Assembly: GCF_905120475.1 (NCBI RefSeq)
Contig: NZ_CAJHOE010000001.1
Span: 682,001-746,000 of the forward strand
Reading direction: 5' to 3'
Length of the DNA: 64,000 bases
Origin: Campylobacter suis
GTDB lineage: Bacteria; Campylobacterota; Campylobacteria; Campylobacterales; Campylobacteraceae
The first letter of the stretch is position 1. Each line of letters begins with the position of its first letter. The notes under the pieces were generated by a model. It did no database searches. It saw only the letters and a list, made by a program, of their open reading frames with translations, and was not told where the DNA came from. Positions 49,798 to 58,619 of the stretch are shown piece after piece. The position numbers were made by a program, and so were the translations under genes.

Positions 49798-50813
49798 TAG
49801 AGCTTGAAATTTCAGACTGGCTTAAGGCTAGAAATGAATTTGACCTGCTTATTGACGCTCGCTCGCCAAATGAATTTTTGTATTCAAATATAGCTTCGGC
49901 TAAAAATTTTTATGCCTTAAATGATGCTCAGCACAAAGAAACTGGCACACTCTATAAAGAAAATCGAGCCAGTGCAAAGGTTCTTGGTGCTACATATATC
50001 TCACAAAATATCGCCACTCATCTACCGCAAATAGCCCAAATTTCACGGGTTGGGGCAATGGTTGGGATTTACTGTGCTCGTGGAGGTATGCGTTCAGCCT
50101 CTATCGCTCATGTTTTAGATATGATAGGATATAGAGTGGTGCGTCTAGTTGGCGGCTATAAAGCTTATAGAGAGCATGTTTTACGCGAGCTTAACATGCC
50201 TTGTGATATAAATTTTATAACACTTTTTGGCAACACTGGAAGCTATAAAACAAAGCTTATTGAGCGTCTAGAACCATCAATAAATTTAGAAAAAATGGCA
50301 AATCACCTAGGCTCAGTATTTGGCGCAATAGGTGGCGCACAACCAAGTCAAAAGGCATTTGAAGATGAGCTTTTTGAAAAAATTTTATCATTAAAAGAGC
50401 AGGGCATAAAAACTTGTTTTATAGAAGGCGAGAGTCGTCGCATAGGCGCACTTACTCTTCCAGCAAGTATTTATGAGGCGATGAGAAATGGCATAAATGT
50501 CCAAATAATAGCCAGCATGTCAAAACGCGTAGAATGCACAATGAAAGATTACGCAAAGATAGACAACTCATTTTTTTATGAGTGCATGCGAAAGATTACT
50601 CCATTTATCTCATCACAGGTAAAATCAGACGCCATAAACGCATACGAAGATGGCGATACGGCAAAAGTATGTGAGATTTTACTTGAAAAATACTATGATA
50701 AAGTCTATAAAAAACAACAACGCATAGACCACACCATCTGCTCAGACGATCTTGAAACAGCCGTCAATGAGCTTATGAAAATTTATCACAAACAAAATAT
50801 GCAAAATACATAA
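49791..50813 (+). CDS. mnmH: tRNA 2-selenouridine synthase
   Basis: Replaces sulfur with selenium at U34 of selected tRNAs. The 340 residues have an N-terminal rhodanese domain with the catalytic Cys95 in IYCARGGMRSA and the GGYKAYR motif, then a P-loop domain starting FGNTGSYKT (about 142-150). The canonical Walker A Gly before Lys is Tyr here. GTG start overlaps the HIT gene by 7 bases. selD is not in the window. Confidence 0.9.
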   Translation: MLIELEISDWLKARNEFDLLIDARSPNEFLYSNIASAKNFYALNDAQHKETGTLYKENRASAKVLGATYISQNIATHLPQIAQISRVGAMVGIYCARGGMRSASIAHVLDMIGYRVVRLVGGYKAYREHVLRELNMPCDINFITLFGNTGSYKTKLIERLEPSINLEKMANHLGSVFGAIGGAQPSQKAFEDELFEKILSLKEQGIKTCFIEGESRRIGALTLPASIYEAMRNGINVQIIASMSKRVECTMKDYAKIDNSFFYECMRKITPFISSQVKSDAINAYEDGDTAKVCEILLEKYYDKVYKKQQRIDHTICSDDLETAVNELMKIYHKQNMQNT

Positions 50814-50858
50814 AATTTTACATATTTTTCCTTTTTTAGTCTATTTTACGGAGAAAAA

Positions 50859-53603
50859 ATGAGAAAAATTTTACTTTTACTACTCTTTTTTATTAATCTT
50901 TTTGCCTTTAAGCAAGATCCTGATTTGCTTTCTGCAAAGCTTGAAAATGGGCTAAGTTACTACATAAAACAAAACGCAAAACCTGCAAAAACAGCTCACT
51001 TTTATCTAGTGATAAATGCTGGGTCGATAGATGAAGCGCCTAATGAGCGAGGGTTGGCACATTTTGTAGAGCATATGGCATTTAATGGTAGTCGTGATTT
51101 TGATAAAAACGAACTTATAAAAAAGCTTGAAAGTCTTGGCGTGCGATTTGGCGCTGACCTGAATGCTCATACTGGCTATGATGAAACGGCTTATACTCTT
51201 GAAATTTCAGTAAATGATGAAAATTTACAAAGTGCATTTCAAGTTTTTAGTAACTGGATAGATGGGGTAAAATTTGACCCAACTGAGCTTGAAAAGGAGC
51301 GGGGAGTCATCATCGAAGAAGAACGCCAGCGCAATACGCCAAGATATAGGCTATTTTTACAACAAGCCAAAAATCTATACAAAGATAGTATCTACTCTGA
51401 TAAATTTCCAATAGGCGATATGAATGTTGTTAAAAGCGTAGATGTAGCAACGATAAAAGCATTTTATGAGAGAGTTTATCAGCCAAGAAATATGAAATTT
51501 ATAGCCGTTGGCGACTTTGATGTAAAAAAGATAGAACAACTCATAAAAACACACTTTAGTGCTGCAAAAAATACAAATAACTATCAAATTCCAGATAAAA
51601 CTATACCATTTCAAAATGGGTTTAATATAAATATTTATGATGACAAAGAGATAGGACAAAACTCCGCAAGTCTTGTGTTCATAGACCGCTATGAAGCGCG
51701 CACAAACGATGCTGTAGCTAGAAAAATTTTAACCGATACCTACATCTCAAGTCTTATTTTAAGTTTTTATGAAAAACATCAAAACGAGAGCACAAATCCA
51801 CTTCAAGTAAGTCTAACACGACCAGTCATAGCCAACCAAAAGGTTTATTATACATTTAGCGCAAATGTTTTAAATAACGATTTTAACGCATCAATTACTG
51901 AAATCAACAGCCTAATAAAAGGCATAAAAGAGCATGGATTTAGCAAAGATGACTTTGAGATAGCTAGGCAAAATTTTATATCTTTAGCCAAAACAAGGTA
52001 TAAAAATGCCAAAAACCAAAAGTCACAAAACATACTTAACGCCATCATCTCATCACTATCAAACGGCTCCACTATACTTAGTGAAAAAGATAGTTTTGAA
52101 CTAAATATGAAACTTTTAAAAGAGATAAGCCTTGATGAAGCTATGAGTCGTTTTAACGAGATAACTAGCCTAAACTCAAGCGAGCTAAACATACTAGCCA
52201 CCCAAGACTTTAGCCTTTTAAACGATGAATACAAAAGTTTAGTTTTAACAGCAAAGCCACATAATCTAAACACGCTCAGTAAAATTTTACCAAAAAGCTT
52301 AGCTACAAAAAAGCTAAAAATACAAAAAATAGCCAAAAAAGAGCATAATAAAAATGGTGATTTTTGGACTTTAGAGTTTAAAAATGGCACAAAAGTTGTC
52401 CTAAAAGAGTTAAAAACACACAAAAATAAAATAGAACTTTGGGGTATAAGCCGTGGCGGGACATCAAATTTAGCTCAGCCACACAAAGGAATGTATGCTG
52501 TGCAAGTGTCTAATGAAAGTGGTGCTGGCGAGTTTAACAACTATGAGCTGGCAAAAATTTTAAGCGGTAAAAACATAAGCTATGAAAAGCGCATTAGCAA
52601 TCTAACACAAGGATACTATGGTTCTAGCTCAACTAGCGACTTTGAGTCACTTTTACAAGCGATATGGCTTGAGTTTGATGCTCCAAGGCTTGATAAAAAT
52701 ATTTTAAATCAGATAAAAACAAAAGCTATCGATAGCCTAAAAAAGAGTAAAGAGCTTCCAGAGTATAAATTTCATACAGAGTTTATTAATTTTTTATACA
52801 ACGACGATCCTCGCAAAAAAGAGCCAAACGAAAATGAGATAAATTCTTTAAATTTGCATGAGCTTAAACAAATCATAGATGATAAATTTACAAATGCAAA
52901 CTCTTTTATCTTTTTTGTAGTTGGCGATTTTGAGATAAAAAAACTAGAACCACTTTTGCAAAAATATATAGCAAATTTACCAAGTAACGGGGAAAAAGAA
53001 AATTTTATAGATGATGGTGTGCGAAGTAGGGGAGGGGTTTTGGAGTTTAAAAAAGAGCTTCAAACCACGGATAGAAGCGATGTAAGCATAATGTTTAAAG
53101 ATGAAAATATAACTTACTCAAGACTAGAAAGCTTAAGGGCTAGGGCTTTAAATTCTGTTTTAAGTGCTCTCTTACGTGAAAATATAAGAGAGGAAAAAGG
53201 GCAAACATACGGCTTTGCGACAAACATTAGGCTGGATAAATTTCCATACAAAAACTCCCTTGCCAACATATCCTTTAGTACTGATCCTAAAAATTTAAAT
53301 GATGTTATAAATTCTATCCATGAGAGTATCTTGAGTTTAAAAGAGCAGGGCGCAAGCAAAGAATATCTGCAAAATTTCAAAAAAGCAAGCCTAACTCAAA
53401 TACCAAAAAACCTAGAAAATGCTGAGTTTTGGCTAGCAAATTTAATGAGACATTTTATTTTTGAAAATGAGCTTTTTGATAGAAAATGGTATGAAAATAC
53501 ACTTAAAAACATAACAAGTGATGACATAAAAACAGCAGCTAGAAAGTATCTAAATAATATAAATATCATAACTACGATAAATAGCCCAAGCCAAGCAAAG
53601 TAA
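50859..53603 (+). CDS. M16 family zinc metalloprotease, PqqL-like
   Basis: The 914 residues have a signal peptide (ILLLLLFFINLFAF) and two M16 halves. The zinc motif HFVEH lies in RGLAHFVEHMAFNGSRDF (about residues 67-71) and the third ligand Glu in the EKERGVIIEEERQR helix; the C-terminal half lacks HxxEH, as usual for the family. The HMAFNGSRDF context is typical of PqqL, a periplasmic protease linked to iron acquisition in E. coli; that role here is inference. A terminator follows. Confidence 0.92.
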   Translation: MRKILLLLLFFINLFAFKQDPDLLSAKLENGLSYYIKQNAKPAKTAHFYLVINAGSIDEAPNERGLAHFVEHMAFNGSRDFDKNELIKKLESLGVRFGADLNAHTGYDETAYTLEISVNDENLQSAFQVFSNWIDGVKFDPTELEKERGVIIEEERQRNTPRYRLFLQQAKNLYKDSIYSDKFPIGDMNVVKSVDVATIKAFYERVYQPRNMKFIAVGDFDVKKIEQLIKTHFSAAKNTNNYQIPDKTIPFQNGFNINIYDDKEIGQNSASLVFIDRYEARTNDAVARKILTDTYISSLILSFYEKHQNESTNPLQVSLTRPVIANQKVYYTFSANVLNNDFNASITEINSLIKGIKEHGFSKDDFEIARQNFISLAKTRYKNAKNQKSQNILNAIISSLSNGSTILSEKDSFELNMKLLKEISLDEAMSRFNEITSLNSSELNILATQDFSLLNDEYKSLVLTAKPHNLNTLSKILPKSLATKKLKIQKIAKKEHNKNGDFWTLEFKNGTKVVLKELKTHKNKIELWGISRGGTSNLAQPHKGMYAVQVSNESGAGEFNNYELAKILSGKNISYEKRISNLTQGYYGSSSTSDFESLLQAIWLEFDAPRLDKNILNQIKTKAIDSLKKSKELPEYKFHTEFINFLYNDDPRKKEPNENEINSLNLHELKQIIDDKFTNANSFIFFVVGDFEIKKLEPLLQKYIANLPSNGEKENFIDDGVRSRGGVLEFKKELQTTDRSDVSIMFKDENITYSRLESLRARALNSVLSALLRENIREEKGQTYGFATNIRLDKFPYKNSLANISFSTDPKNLNDVINSIHESILSLKEQGASKEYLQNFKKASLTQIPKNLENAEFWLANLMRHFIFENELFDRKWYENTLKNITSDDIKTAARKYLNNINIITTINSPSQAK

Positions 53604-53621
53604 GCCGTGATGGTTTACTTT
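53597..53621 (+). terminator. Terminator of the M16 protease gene
   Basis: Ten-base-pair stem AAAGTAAGCC / GGTTTACTTT (one G-T pair) around GTGAT, followed by TTTATAG; it starts in the last codons of the protease gene and runs into the 3' end of the convergent gene. Confidence 0.65.
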
Positions 53622-54583
53622 TTATAGTTTATATTTTCTTCAAATTCCTTTAAACGCTTATGTATTGAACGAAATTCGGTTATAACTGTCCAGTTATTCA
53701 TAAAAACAGATAAGCTGCCATGCACCTGTCTAAATGCGTTTGTTGCCTGCATCATAACACCAAGGCTTATCGCTCCAGCCAAAACGCTTGGCGCCATAGC
53801 TATGAGTGGTATCAAGACCATGCCTTGACTAAAAGAGTATCGCCACACATCAAAATATCCATAGTGCAAAAATAGCCTACCATAATTATATTTTAAGTCA
53901 TTAAAAAGTGATGTAAATTTCTCAGTTCCGCCATGATTGAGCTTATCATCTTCAGCATAAACAAGCTCTTTTCTAAAAGATGCTTCTACCTTTTGGTTAT
54001 TATACTCAAGTCCAGGCAACATAATGCCCACAAACCACGATATAGCAAGCCCTCCAACACTCGTAGCCACCGCTATCCACACCAAAGCACCAGATACATT
54101 TTCCATAAAAGTTACTTGCACCTGAGAGCTTAAAGCAAGAAGTATTGGGATAAAAGCTATTAGCGTCATGATAGCATCAACGATCTGAGAGCCAAGACTT
54201 TCTAGAATTTTGGCAAAACGATATATATCTTCTTGGATACGCTGCGAGCTACCTTCTATATCTTTTTGAACTTTTTGCCAGTAGCAAAGATAGTCAAAAG
54301 TCATAGCTTCGCGCCATTTAAATGTCCATACACGAGTAAAATAATTAGTTATCGTTGCTATTAAAACATATGGAAAAGCTATCATTGCAAATTTTGCGAT
54401 CGCACCCCAAAAGTCATCTATCTTGTAGTTTTTGACATTTTGAAGCATGTCATAAAAGTCCTTATACCAGCCATTTATCTCAACCATCAGTTGTACCTGC
54501 GCATAAGTAGAGCAGAGCAAAAATGCAAGTCCAAGATATGCCCAAAGTAGCCATTTTTTACTTGCGAAAAATGATGAAAACAT
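53615..54583 (-). CDS. SbmA/BacA-family peptide uptake protein
   Basis: Inner-membrane transporter family that takes up antimicrobial peptides and related compounds using the proton gradient. The 322 residues have about seven hydrophobic helices and the family motifs YKDFYDMLQN, FKWREAMTFDYLCYW, EGSSQRIQEDIYRFAKILE and DLKYNYGRLFLHYGYFD-type block. No ATPase domain follows, which separates it from long ABC proteins; E. coli SbmA has 406 residues, so this is a short form. Single gene, divergent from the DnaJ-domain gene. Confidence 0.87.
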   Translation of the reverse strand: MFSSFFASKKWLLWAYLGLAFLLCSTYAQVQLMVEINGWYKDFYDMLQNVKNYKIDDFWGAIAKFAMIAFPYVLIATITNYFTRVWTFKWREAMTFDYLCYWQKVQKDIEGSSQRIQEDIYRFAKILESLGSQIVDAIMTLIAFIPILLALSSQVQVTFMENVSGALVWIAVATSVGGLAISWFVGIMLPGLEYNNQKVEASFRKELVYAEDDKLNHGGTEKFTSLFNDLKYNYGRLFLHYGYFDVWRYSFSQGMVLIPLIAMAPSVLAGAISLGVMMQATNAFRQVHGSLSVFMNNWTVITEFRSIHKRLKEFEENINYKK

Positions 54584-54979
54584 CTTTTCTCCTTAAAATT
54601 TTAAAATATAGATAATAGCCAAAAAAATGTAAAAACATAATGAAAACACCAAAAAGTCTATACGAAAAATTTTGTGTCAAATGTTTTGTATTTTTATATG
54701 TTAAATTTTATGGATAAATTTTTATCATCCAAAAAGTAAAGTCCACAAAAAGGCTAATTTTAGGCATTTTAAAATAAAAAAAGCAAGCAGAGTAGTAAAA
54801 TATATATTTATTTGAAAATTATAGTTTTCAATACAAAATATGCAAAACAGTAGTAATTTAACCTTTTGTCATATTATTATACAAATTTATAGTAAAAAAA
54901 TTTATGCTCTGATTTTATTTTCAAAGTTTTTGGAACATTTTTTGCTTTAAACATTTTAAATAACATTTTTGGAGTTTTT
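54584..54979. other. 396-base AT-rich divergent spacer
   Basis: Between the SbmA/BacA-like gene and the DnaJ-domain gene. I see no gene or RNA here. It is very AT-rich, has a weak GGATAAA/TTTATC palindrome near 54712-54732, and ends with the sigma-54 promoter described separately. Confidence 0.7.
54930..54946 (+). promoter_or_regulatory. Sigma-54 (RpoN) promoter of the DnaJ-domain gene
   Basis: TTGGAAC-N5-TTTGCT with GG at 54932-54933 and GC at 54944-54945, exactly ten bases apart as the -24/-12 rule demands. The GGAAC...TTGCT form is the one used by Campylobacter flagellar sigma-54 genes. The predicted transcript start is near 54957, 23 bases before the ATG, with a GGAG site between. Confidence 0.85.
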
Positions 54980-55804
54980 ATGAAAATCAAAAATACGCTT
55001 GAGTCGTTAAGTATTTTAACTGATGATGATAAAATTTATACTGATTTGCGTGTAATGATAGAGAAAAATTTTAGTAAAACATTAAAAAGCAAAGGTAAAA
55101 CTATCTCGTTTTATGACGAAAACGAGATGCCTCAGCGTAAATATTTTCTAAAATTCATAAAATGCCTTTATGAGCGTGAAAATAACGAAGTCATCGATAT
55201 AAAATTTGCTGAATACAAAACCATAAAACTAAACTATATACAACAAAATACTCTATCAAAGGTGATTTGTGTAGGTGTTGATTTTGCAAAGGATAATGCT
55301 ATTTTTTCTATTGATAAAAAAGATAAGTTGTTTTTTACCTATATTATTAAAAGCTTTGAAAAATGCAACTATATACTAAACGAAAAGACTTCAACACTCA
55401 CACTAAAAATGAGAACTGATGATGATATAGAGGCGCTTTGTGAGTTTATTTCAAGCACTAAACATTTGCGTTTCATAGTAAGCTTTACTTATGATGTGCA
55501 AAAACTAAATTTGTTTAAAACTAACTACAAAAATGGTGTTTCTCAAAAGATAAAAAGTAGATTTAACTCAGTGGCATCACTGTTTTCTGAGCAGTTTGAA
55601 GCCCTTGGATGCGCTGTTGGAAGTAGCTTTGAGGCTGTTCGTGAAAGCTATCTTTGCTTAGTTAAAATTTACCATCCAGATCGCCACTCAAGCAAATCAG
55701 ATATTGTAAAAAATGCCTACCGAAAGCAATTTGAAAAAATTCAACTTGCATACGAAGCCCTAAAGCCGCTTTTTAAAGAGCAAGAGCGTGCCCTAAGCGC
55801 CTAG
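54980..55804 (+). CDS. Protein with C-terminal DnaJ domain
   Basis: The 274 residues have an N-terminal part of about 200 residues that I do not recognise and a C-terminal J domain (about 210-270) with the HPD tripeptide in KIYHPDRHSSK and the helix FEKIQLAYEAL. J domains stimulate DnaK-type Hsp70 ATPases; a C-terminal J domain marks a specialised co-chaperone. A clear sigma-54 promoter upstream links it to the RpoN regulon, which in Campylobacter is mainly flagellar. The gene converges with rpoN itself. Confidence 0.85.
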   Translation: MKIKNTLESLSILTDDDKIYTDLRVMIEKNFSKTLKSKGKTISFYDENEMPQRKYFLKFIKCLYERENNEVIDIKFAEYKTIKLNYIQQNTLSKVICVGVDFAKDNAIFSIDKKDKLFFTYIIKSFEKCNYILNEKTSTLTLKMRTDDDIEALCEFISSTKHLRFIVSFTYDVQKLNLFKTNYKNGVSQKIKSRFNSVASLFSEQFEALGCAVGSSFEAVRESYLCLVKIYHPDRHSSKSDIVKNAYRKQFEKIQLAYEALKPLFKEQERALSA

Positions 55805-55844
55805 TGCTTCATTTATCCAGCAAAAACACTCCCAAGTCCCCCTG

Positions 55845-55886
55845 CTCTTTAGTGTTTGATTAAAAACTATACCAAACGCTAAAGAG
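55845..55886. repeat. Long inverted repeat between the DnaJ-domain gene and rpoN
   Basis: CTCTTTAGTGTTTG (55845-55858) pairs with CAAACGCTAAAGAG (55873-55886) with one G-T pair, around a 14-base loop. It may act as a shared terminator for the convergent genes, and its right arm runs into the rpoN-derived fragment. Confidence 0.6.
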
Positions 55887-55935
55887 TGCGCATACGGCCA
55901 CCATACCACTTAAGAAATTTTTTACCGCTGAGCTT
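55879..55935 (+). pseudogene. Inverted, decayed fragment of rpoN
   Basis: On the plus strand, the 52 bases from GAGTGCGCA to GAGCTT match the minus-strand rpoN sequence at about 56192-56243 at 43 of 52 aligned positions. In frame the copy reads TIPLKKFFTAEL against TIPLKKFFATGL in RpoN, downstream of the helix-turn-helix. Two single-base insertions break the frame upstream, so it is not expressed as protein. It may be the last trace of a second rpoN gene or a local inverted duplication. Confidence 0.75.
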
Positions 55936-55975
55936 AATGAGCATTTAAACAAGATAGAATTATCTAAAATACGCT

Positions 55976-57223
55976 CTACCCATTTATCTCATAAATCCTG
56001 CGTCTTTCGCCAGAACTGCCTATATTTAGTGCTTGGCGGTATTTAGTAATCGTTCTTCTAACGATAGGGATTTGAAATTTTTGTTTTATTATCTCAACTA
56101 TTTTTAGATCACTTAGCGGTTTTTTTGGATTTTCATTTTTTACAAGCTCTAATATCAAATCTTTTACCATCTCATTTGAGATTTCATCGTCAAGCCCAGT
56201 AGCAAAAAATTTCTTAAGCGGTATGGTACCGCGTGCGCACTCTAGGTATTTATTTGCGATAGCACGACTGATAGTAGATGGGTTTCTGCCTAGATCCTCG
56301 GCTAAATTTTTAAGCCTCATAGGCTTAATGTCGCCACCAAAAAAGAAGTCGTATTGATACTCAACTATCATCAAACCTATCTTATAAAGCGTTGCTTTTC
56401 GCATCTCAAGAGCATCTATAAGCACCCTAGCCTCACGCACACGGCTAGCAACAAACTCCACACTCTCATCTACACCATCAATATCTAACAAAATTTCAGG
56501 ATACAAATGCTCATTTACACTTACACTTATACCGCCGTTTTTCGTGATTATGACGATATCTGGGACTATTTGCATCTCGTCATCAAGATACTCAATGGCT
56601 GGTGGATTTTTAAATTTTTTTATAATTTTTAGAGCATCATCGTAATTTTTTAGCTTTCGCATATTTTCAATATTTTCGAAATTTTCTATAATTTTTTTTG
56701 CAGTTTCATAAATTTTTGACTCATACTCAAAACTTTCAAGCTGAAACAAAAAACTCTCTTTTAAATCTTTTGCCCCCACACCAACTGGTTCAAGATGGGT
56801 AAATCTAGCCCTTATACGTTCCACATCATCCATACAAAATTCGCCCAAAATTTGCTCATCATACTCAAAATAACCCTCATCATTTATACACTCTATGATC
56901 TTATAGGCGATATTTTGAGACTTTGTTGTAGGAAAAAGTGGTGGGTTTATCTGCTCAAGAAGTTTTTCATAAAGACTTGTTTTTTGCACGCTTGTTGCCT
57001 CAAGAGTGCTTGATACTGAGTTTTTACTGAGCTCTTTAAAGAAATTTTTCTTTAACTTTTGGTGTGAGCTATTTTGCTCAACACTAACAAAAGGGTTGTT
57101 TTTTACAAATGACTCAAGTGTCTCCTTTAATTCATCAAGCGAACTTTGCAATATCGGAAGCCAGCTACGAAGAGTTTGATTAAGCTTAGTTTTTGCAGAA
57201 AGTGCTTGATGTTGCCGTAGCAT
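55976..57223 (-). CDS. rpoN: RNA polymerase sigma-54 factor
   Basis: Directs polymerase to -24/-12 promoters, in Campylobacter mainly flagellar hook and basal-body genes. The 415 residues show region I for activator contact (QHQALSAKTKLNQTL, residues 4-18), the core-binding domain (about 90-240), the helix-turn-helix (LAEDLGRNPSTISRAI, about 312-327) and the RpoN box VRRTITKYRQALNI (about 388-401; family ARRTVAKYRE). lptB ends only three bases before its start, so it is co-transcribed with S4-tsaE-lptB. Confidence 0.96.
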   Translation of the reverse strand: MLRQHQALSAKTKLNQTLRSWLPILQSSLDELKETLESFVKNNPFVSVEQNSSHQKLKKNFFKELSKNSVSSTLEATSVQKTSLYEKLLEQINPPLFPTTKSQNIAYKIIECINDEGYFEYDEQILGEFCMDDVERIRARFTHLEPVGVGAKDLKESFLFQLESFEYESKIYETAKKIIENFENIENMRKLKNYDDALKIIKKFKNPPAIEYLDDEMQIVPDIVIITKNGGISVSVNEHLYPEILLDIDGVDESVEFVASRVREARVLIDALEMRKATLYKIGLMIVEYQYDFFFGGDIKPMRLKNLAEDLGRNPSTISRAIANKYLECARGTIPLKKFFATGLDDEISNEMVKDLILELVKNENPKKPLSDLKIVEIIKQKFQIPIVRRTITKYRQALNIGSSGERRRIYEING

Positions 57224-57226
57224 ACC

Positions 57227-57955
57227 CTACTCTAAAAGCTTGAAGTCTTCACCAAGATAGTGAGTGCGTACATTTTTATCATTTGCTACATCCTTTGCTG
57301 TACCGCTAGCAAGTAGCTCGCCACTTCGCATAACATAAGCTCTATCACATATCGCAAGTGTTTCGCGGACATTGTGATCAGTTATCAACACTCCGATACC
57401 ATACTCTTTAAGTTCTCTAACTATGTTTTGTATATCGCTAACAGCTATAGGATCGACTCCAGCAAATGGCTCATCAAGAAGTAAAAATTTAGGCGTTATC
57501 ATAAGGCTTCGTGCTATCTCACAGCGCCTTCTCTCTCCACCGCTAAGACTAACGCCCTTACGCTCACGGATGGGCTCTATGTTTAATTGATTTAGCACCT
57601 CTTCAACCTTTTGTGCGCATTCTGCTTTATCTTTATATATAAGCTCTGCACCCAAAAGCAAATTTTCCTCTACGCTCAAATCCTTAAAGATACTGCTCTC
57701 CTGAGGCAAATACCCTATCCCCATCTGAGCCCTTTTGTGAAGCGGAGTGGTTGTAACATCGACACCATCTAAAAACACGCCTCCGCTACTTGGACTTATA
57801 AGTCCACAAATCATATAAAAAGTAGTCGTCTTTCCCGCTCCATTTGGACCAAGAAGCCCAACAACCTCCCCGCTTTGAATTTCAAGTGAAATTCCTTTTA
57901 TAATATCTGTTTTTTTAATCATTTTTTTTAGCTCTTTTATCTGTAACTTATGCAC
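57227..57955 (-). CDS. lptB: LPS export ABC transporter ATP-binding protein
   Basis: Powers extraction of lipopolysaccharide from the inner membrane with LptFGC. The 242 residues show Walker A GPNGAGKTT (about 35-43), the Q loop in LPQESSIFKDL, signature LSGGERRRCEIAR, Walker B LLLDEPFAGVD and the switch His in LITDHNVRETL. It overlaps tsaE by 8 bases and is next to rpoN, the common bacterial arrangement. Confidence 0.96.
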   Translation of the reverse strand: MHKLQIKELKKMIKKTDIIKGISLEIQSGEVVGLLGPNGAGKTTTFYMICGLISPSSGGVFLDGVDVTTTPLHKRAQMGIGYLPQESSIFKDLSVEENLLLGAELIYKDKAECAQKVEEVLNQLNIEPIRERKGVSLSGGERRRCEIARSLMITPKFLLLDEPFAGVDPIAVSDIQNIVRELKEYGIGVLITDHNVRETLAICDRAYVMRSGELLASGTAKDVANDKNVRTHYLGEDFKLLE

Positions 57956-58346
57956 AAACTACCTCGTATTCTCTCGTATTTTCTATCGTTTTTATAATAA
58001 CTTTTATGTATTTTAACTCATATTTTTTTAATAAATTTTCCAGCCTCTCATCGCCCCACTCTACCAAATGAAGCCCATCTTGAAGTAAATTTTCAAACAA
58101 ACCATTTGTTAAAAGTGCATCTATGCCATTTTGATAAATATCATAATGAAAAATTCTATCCTCATAGCTTTGCATAACGCTAAAAGTAGGCGAAGTAATC
58201 TCCTGGGTTAGTCCATGCAACCTAGCAATTTCCTTAACCAATGTAGTCTTGCCACTAGCCAAATTTCCTTGCAAGATCACAATCCCCTGCCTTGGCAAAA
58301 GCTCTGCTATCTTATAAATTTCATCTAGCTTTGCCGTTATCTTCAT
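57948..58346 (-). CDS. tsaE: tRNA t6A biosynthesis ATPase TsaE
   Basis: ATPase of the TsaBDE complex that makes threonylcarbamoyl-adenosine at tRNA position 37. The 132 residues show Walker A GNLASGKTTLVKEIA (about 27-41), the switch region SPTFSVMQSY, YHYDIYQ-like FHYDIYQ and LVEWGDE. It overlaps both neighbours by a few bases, so the whole run from the S4 protein to rpoN looks like one operon. Confidence 0.94.
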   Translation of the reverse strand: MKITAKLDEIYKIAELLPRQGIVILQGNLASGKTTLVKEIARLHGLTQEITSPTFSVMQSYEDRIFHYDIYQNGIDALLTNGLFENLLQDGLHLVEWGDERLENLLKKYELKYIKVIIKTIENTREYEVVCA

Positions 58347-58588
58347 AGCTCTTTTACATACTCGCTTTGGGCTGATTTTGGTATGGATTTTGTTTCTGGG
58401 ATAGCTAAAACCTGATAACTCACCTCTTTAACTAAAAATTTTATCGTTATCTTATCTCCTATCTTTACATCTTTGCTAGGTTTTGCCACTACATCATTTA
58501 TACTCACAACACCGTTTTTGCACATGTCTTCACTTACACTTCTTCGCTTAGTGATATTTACTACATTTAAAAATTTATCTACTCTCAT
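58343..58588 (-). CDS. S4-domain RNA-binding protein (HslR-like)
   Basis: The 81 residues are a single S4 domain: RVDKFLNVVNITKRRSVSEDMCKNGVV and NDVVAKPSKDVKIGD, like HslR/Hsp15 and RqcP. Such proteins bind the large ribosomal subunit, with stalled peptidyl-tRNA as known target; the exact role here is inferred. The stop overlaps tsaE by four bases, and the esterase gene ends 31 bases upstream on the same strand. Confidence 0.88.
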   Translation of the reverse strand: MRVDKFLNVVNITKRRSVSEDMCKNGVVSINDVVAKPSKDVKIGDKITIKFLVKEVSYQVLAIPETKSIPKSAQSEYVKEL

Positions 58589-58619
58589 GAATTAGATTTT
58601 AGCTAAAAATGGCTTAAAG

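Noticed and set aside
51848-52423. A 191-codon open frame on the minus strand
   Set aside because: Antisense to the M16 protease gene, low-complexity Phe/Leu/Ser content and no start signal.
54584-54979. Possible tRNA or small RNA in the largest spacer
   Set aside because: No cloverleaf, no GC-rich stems and no terminator were found; only the promoter at its right end is supported.
55845-55886. Hairpin as a transposon terminal repeat or attachment site
   Set aside because: No second copy, no target-site duplication and no transposase or integrase nearby.
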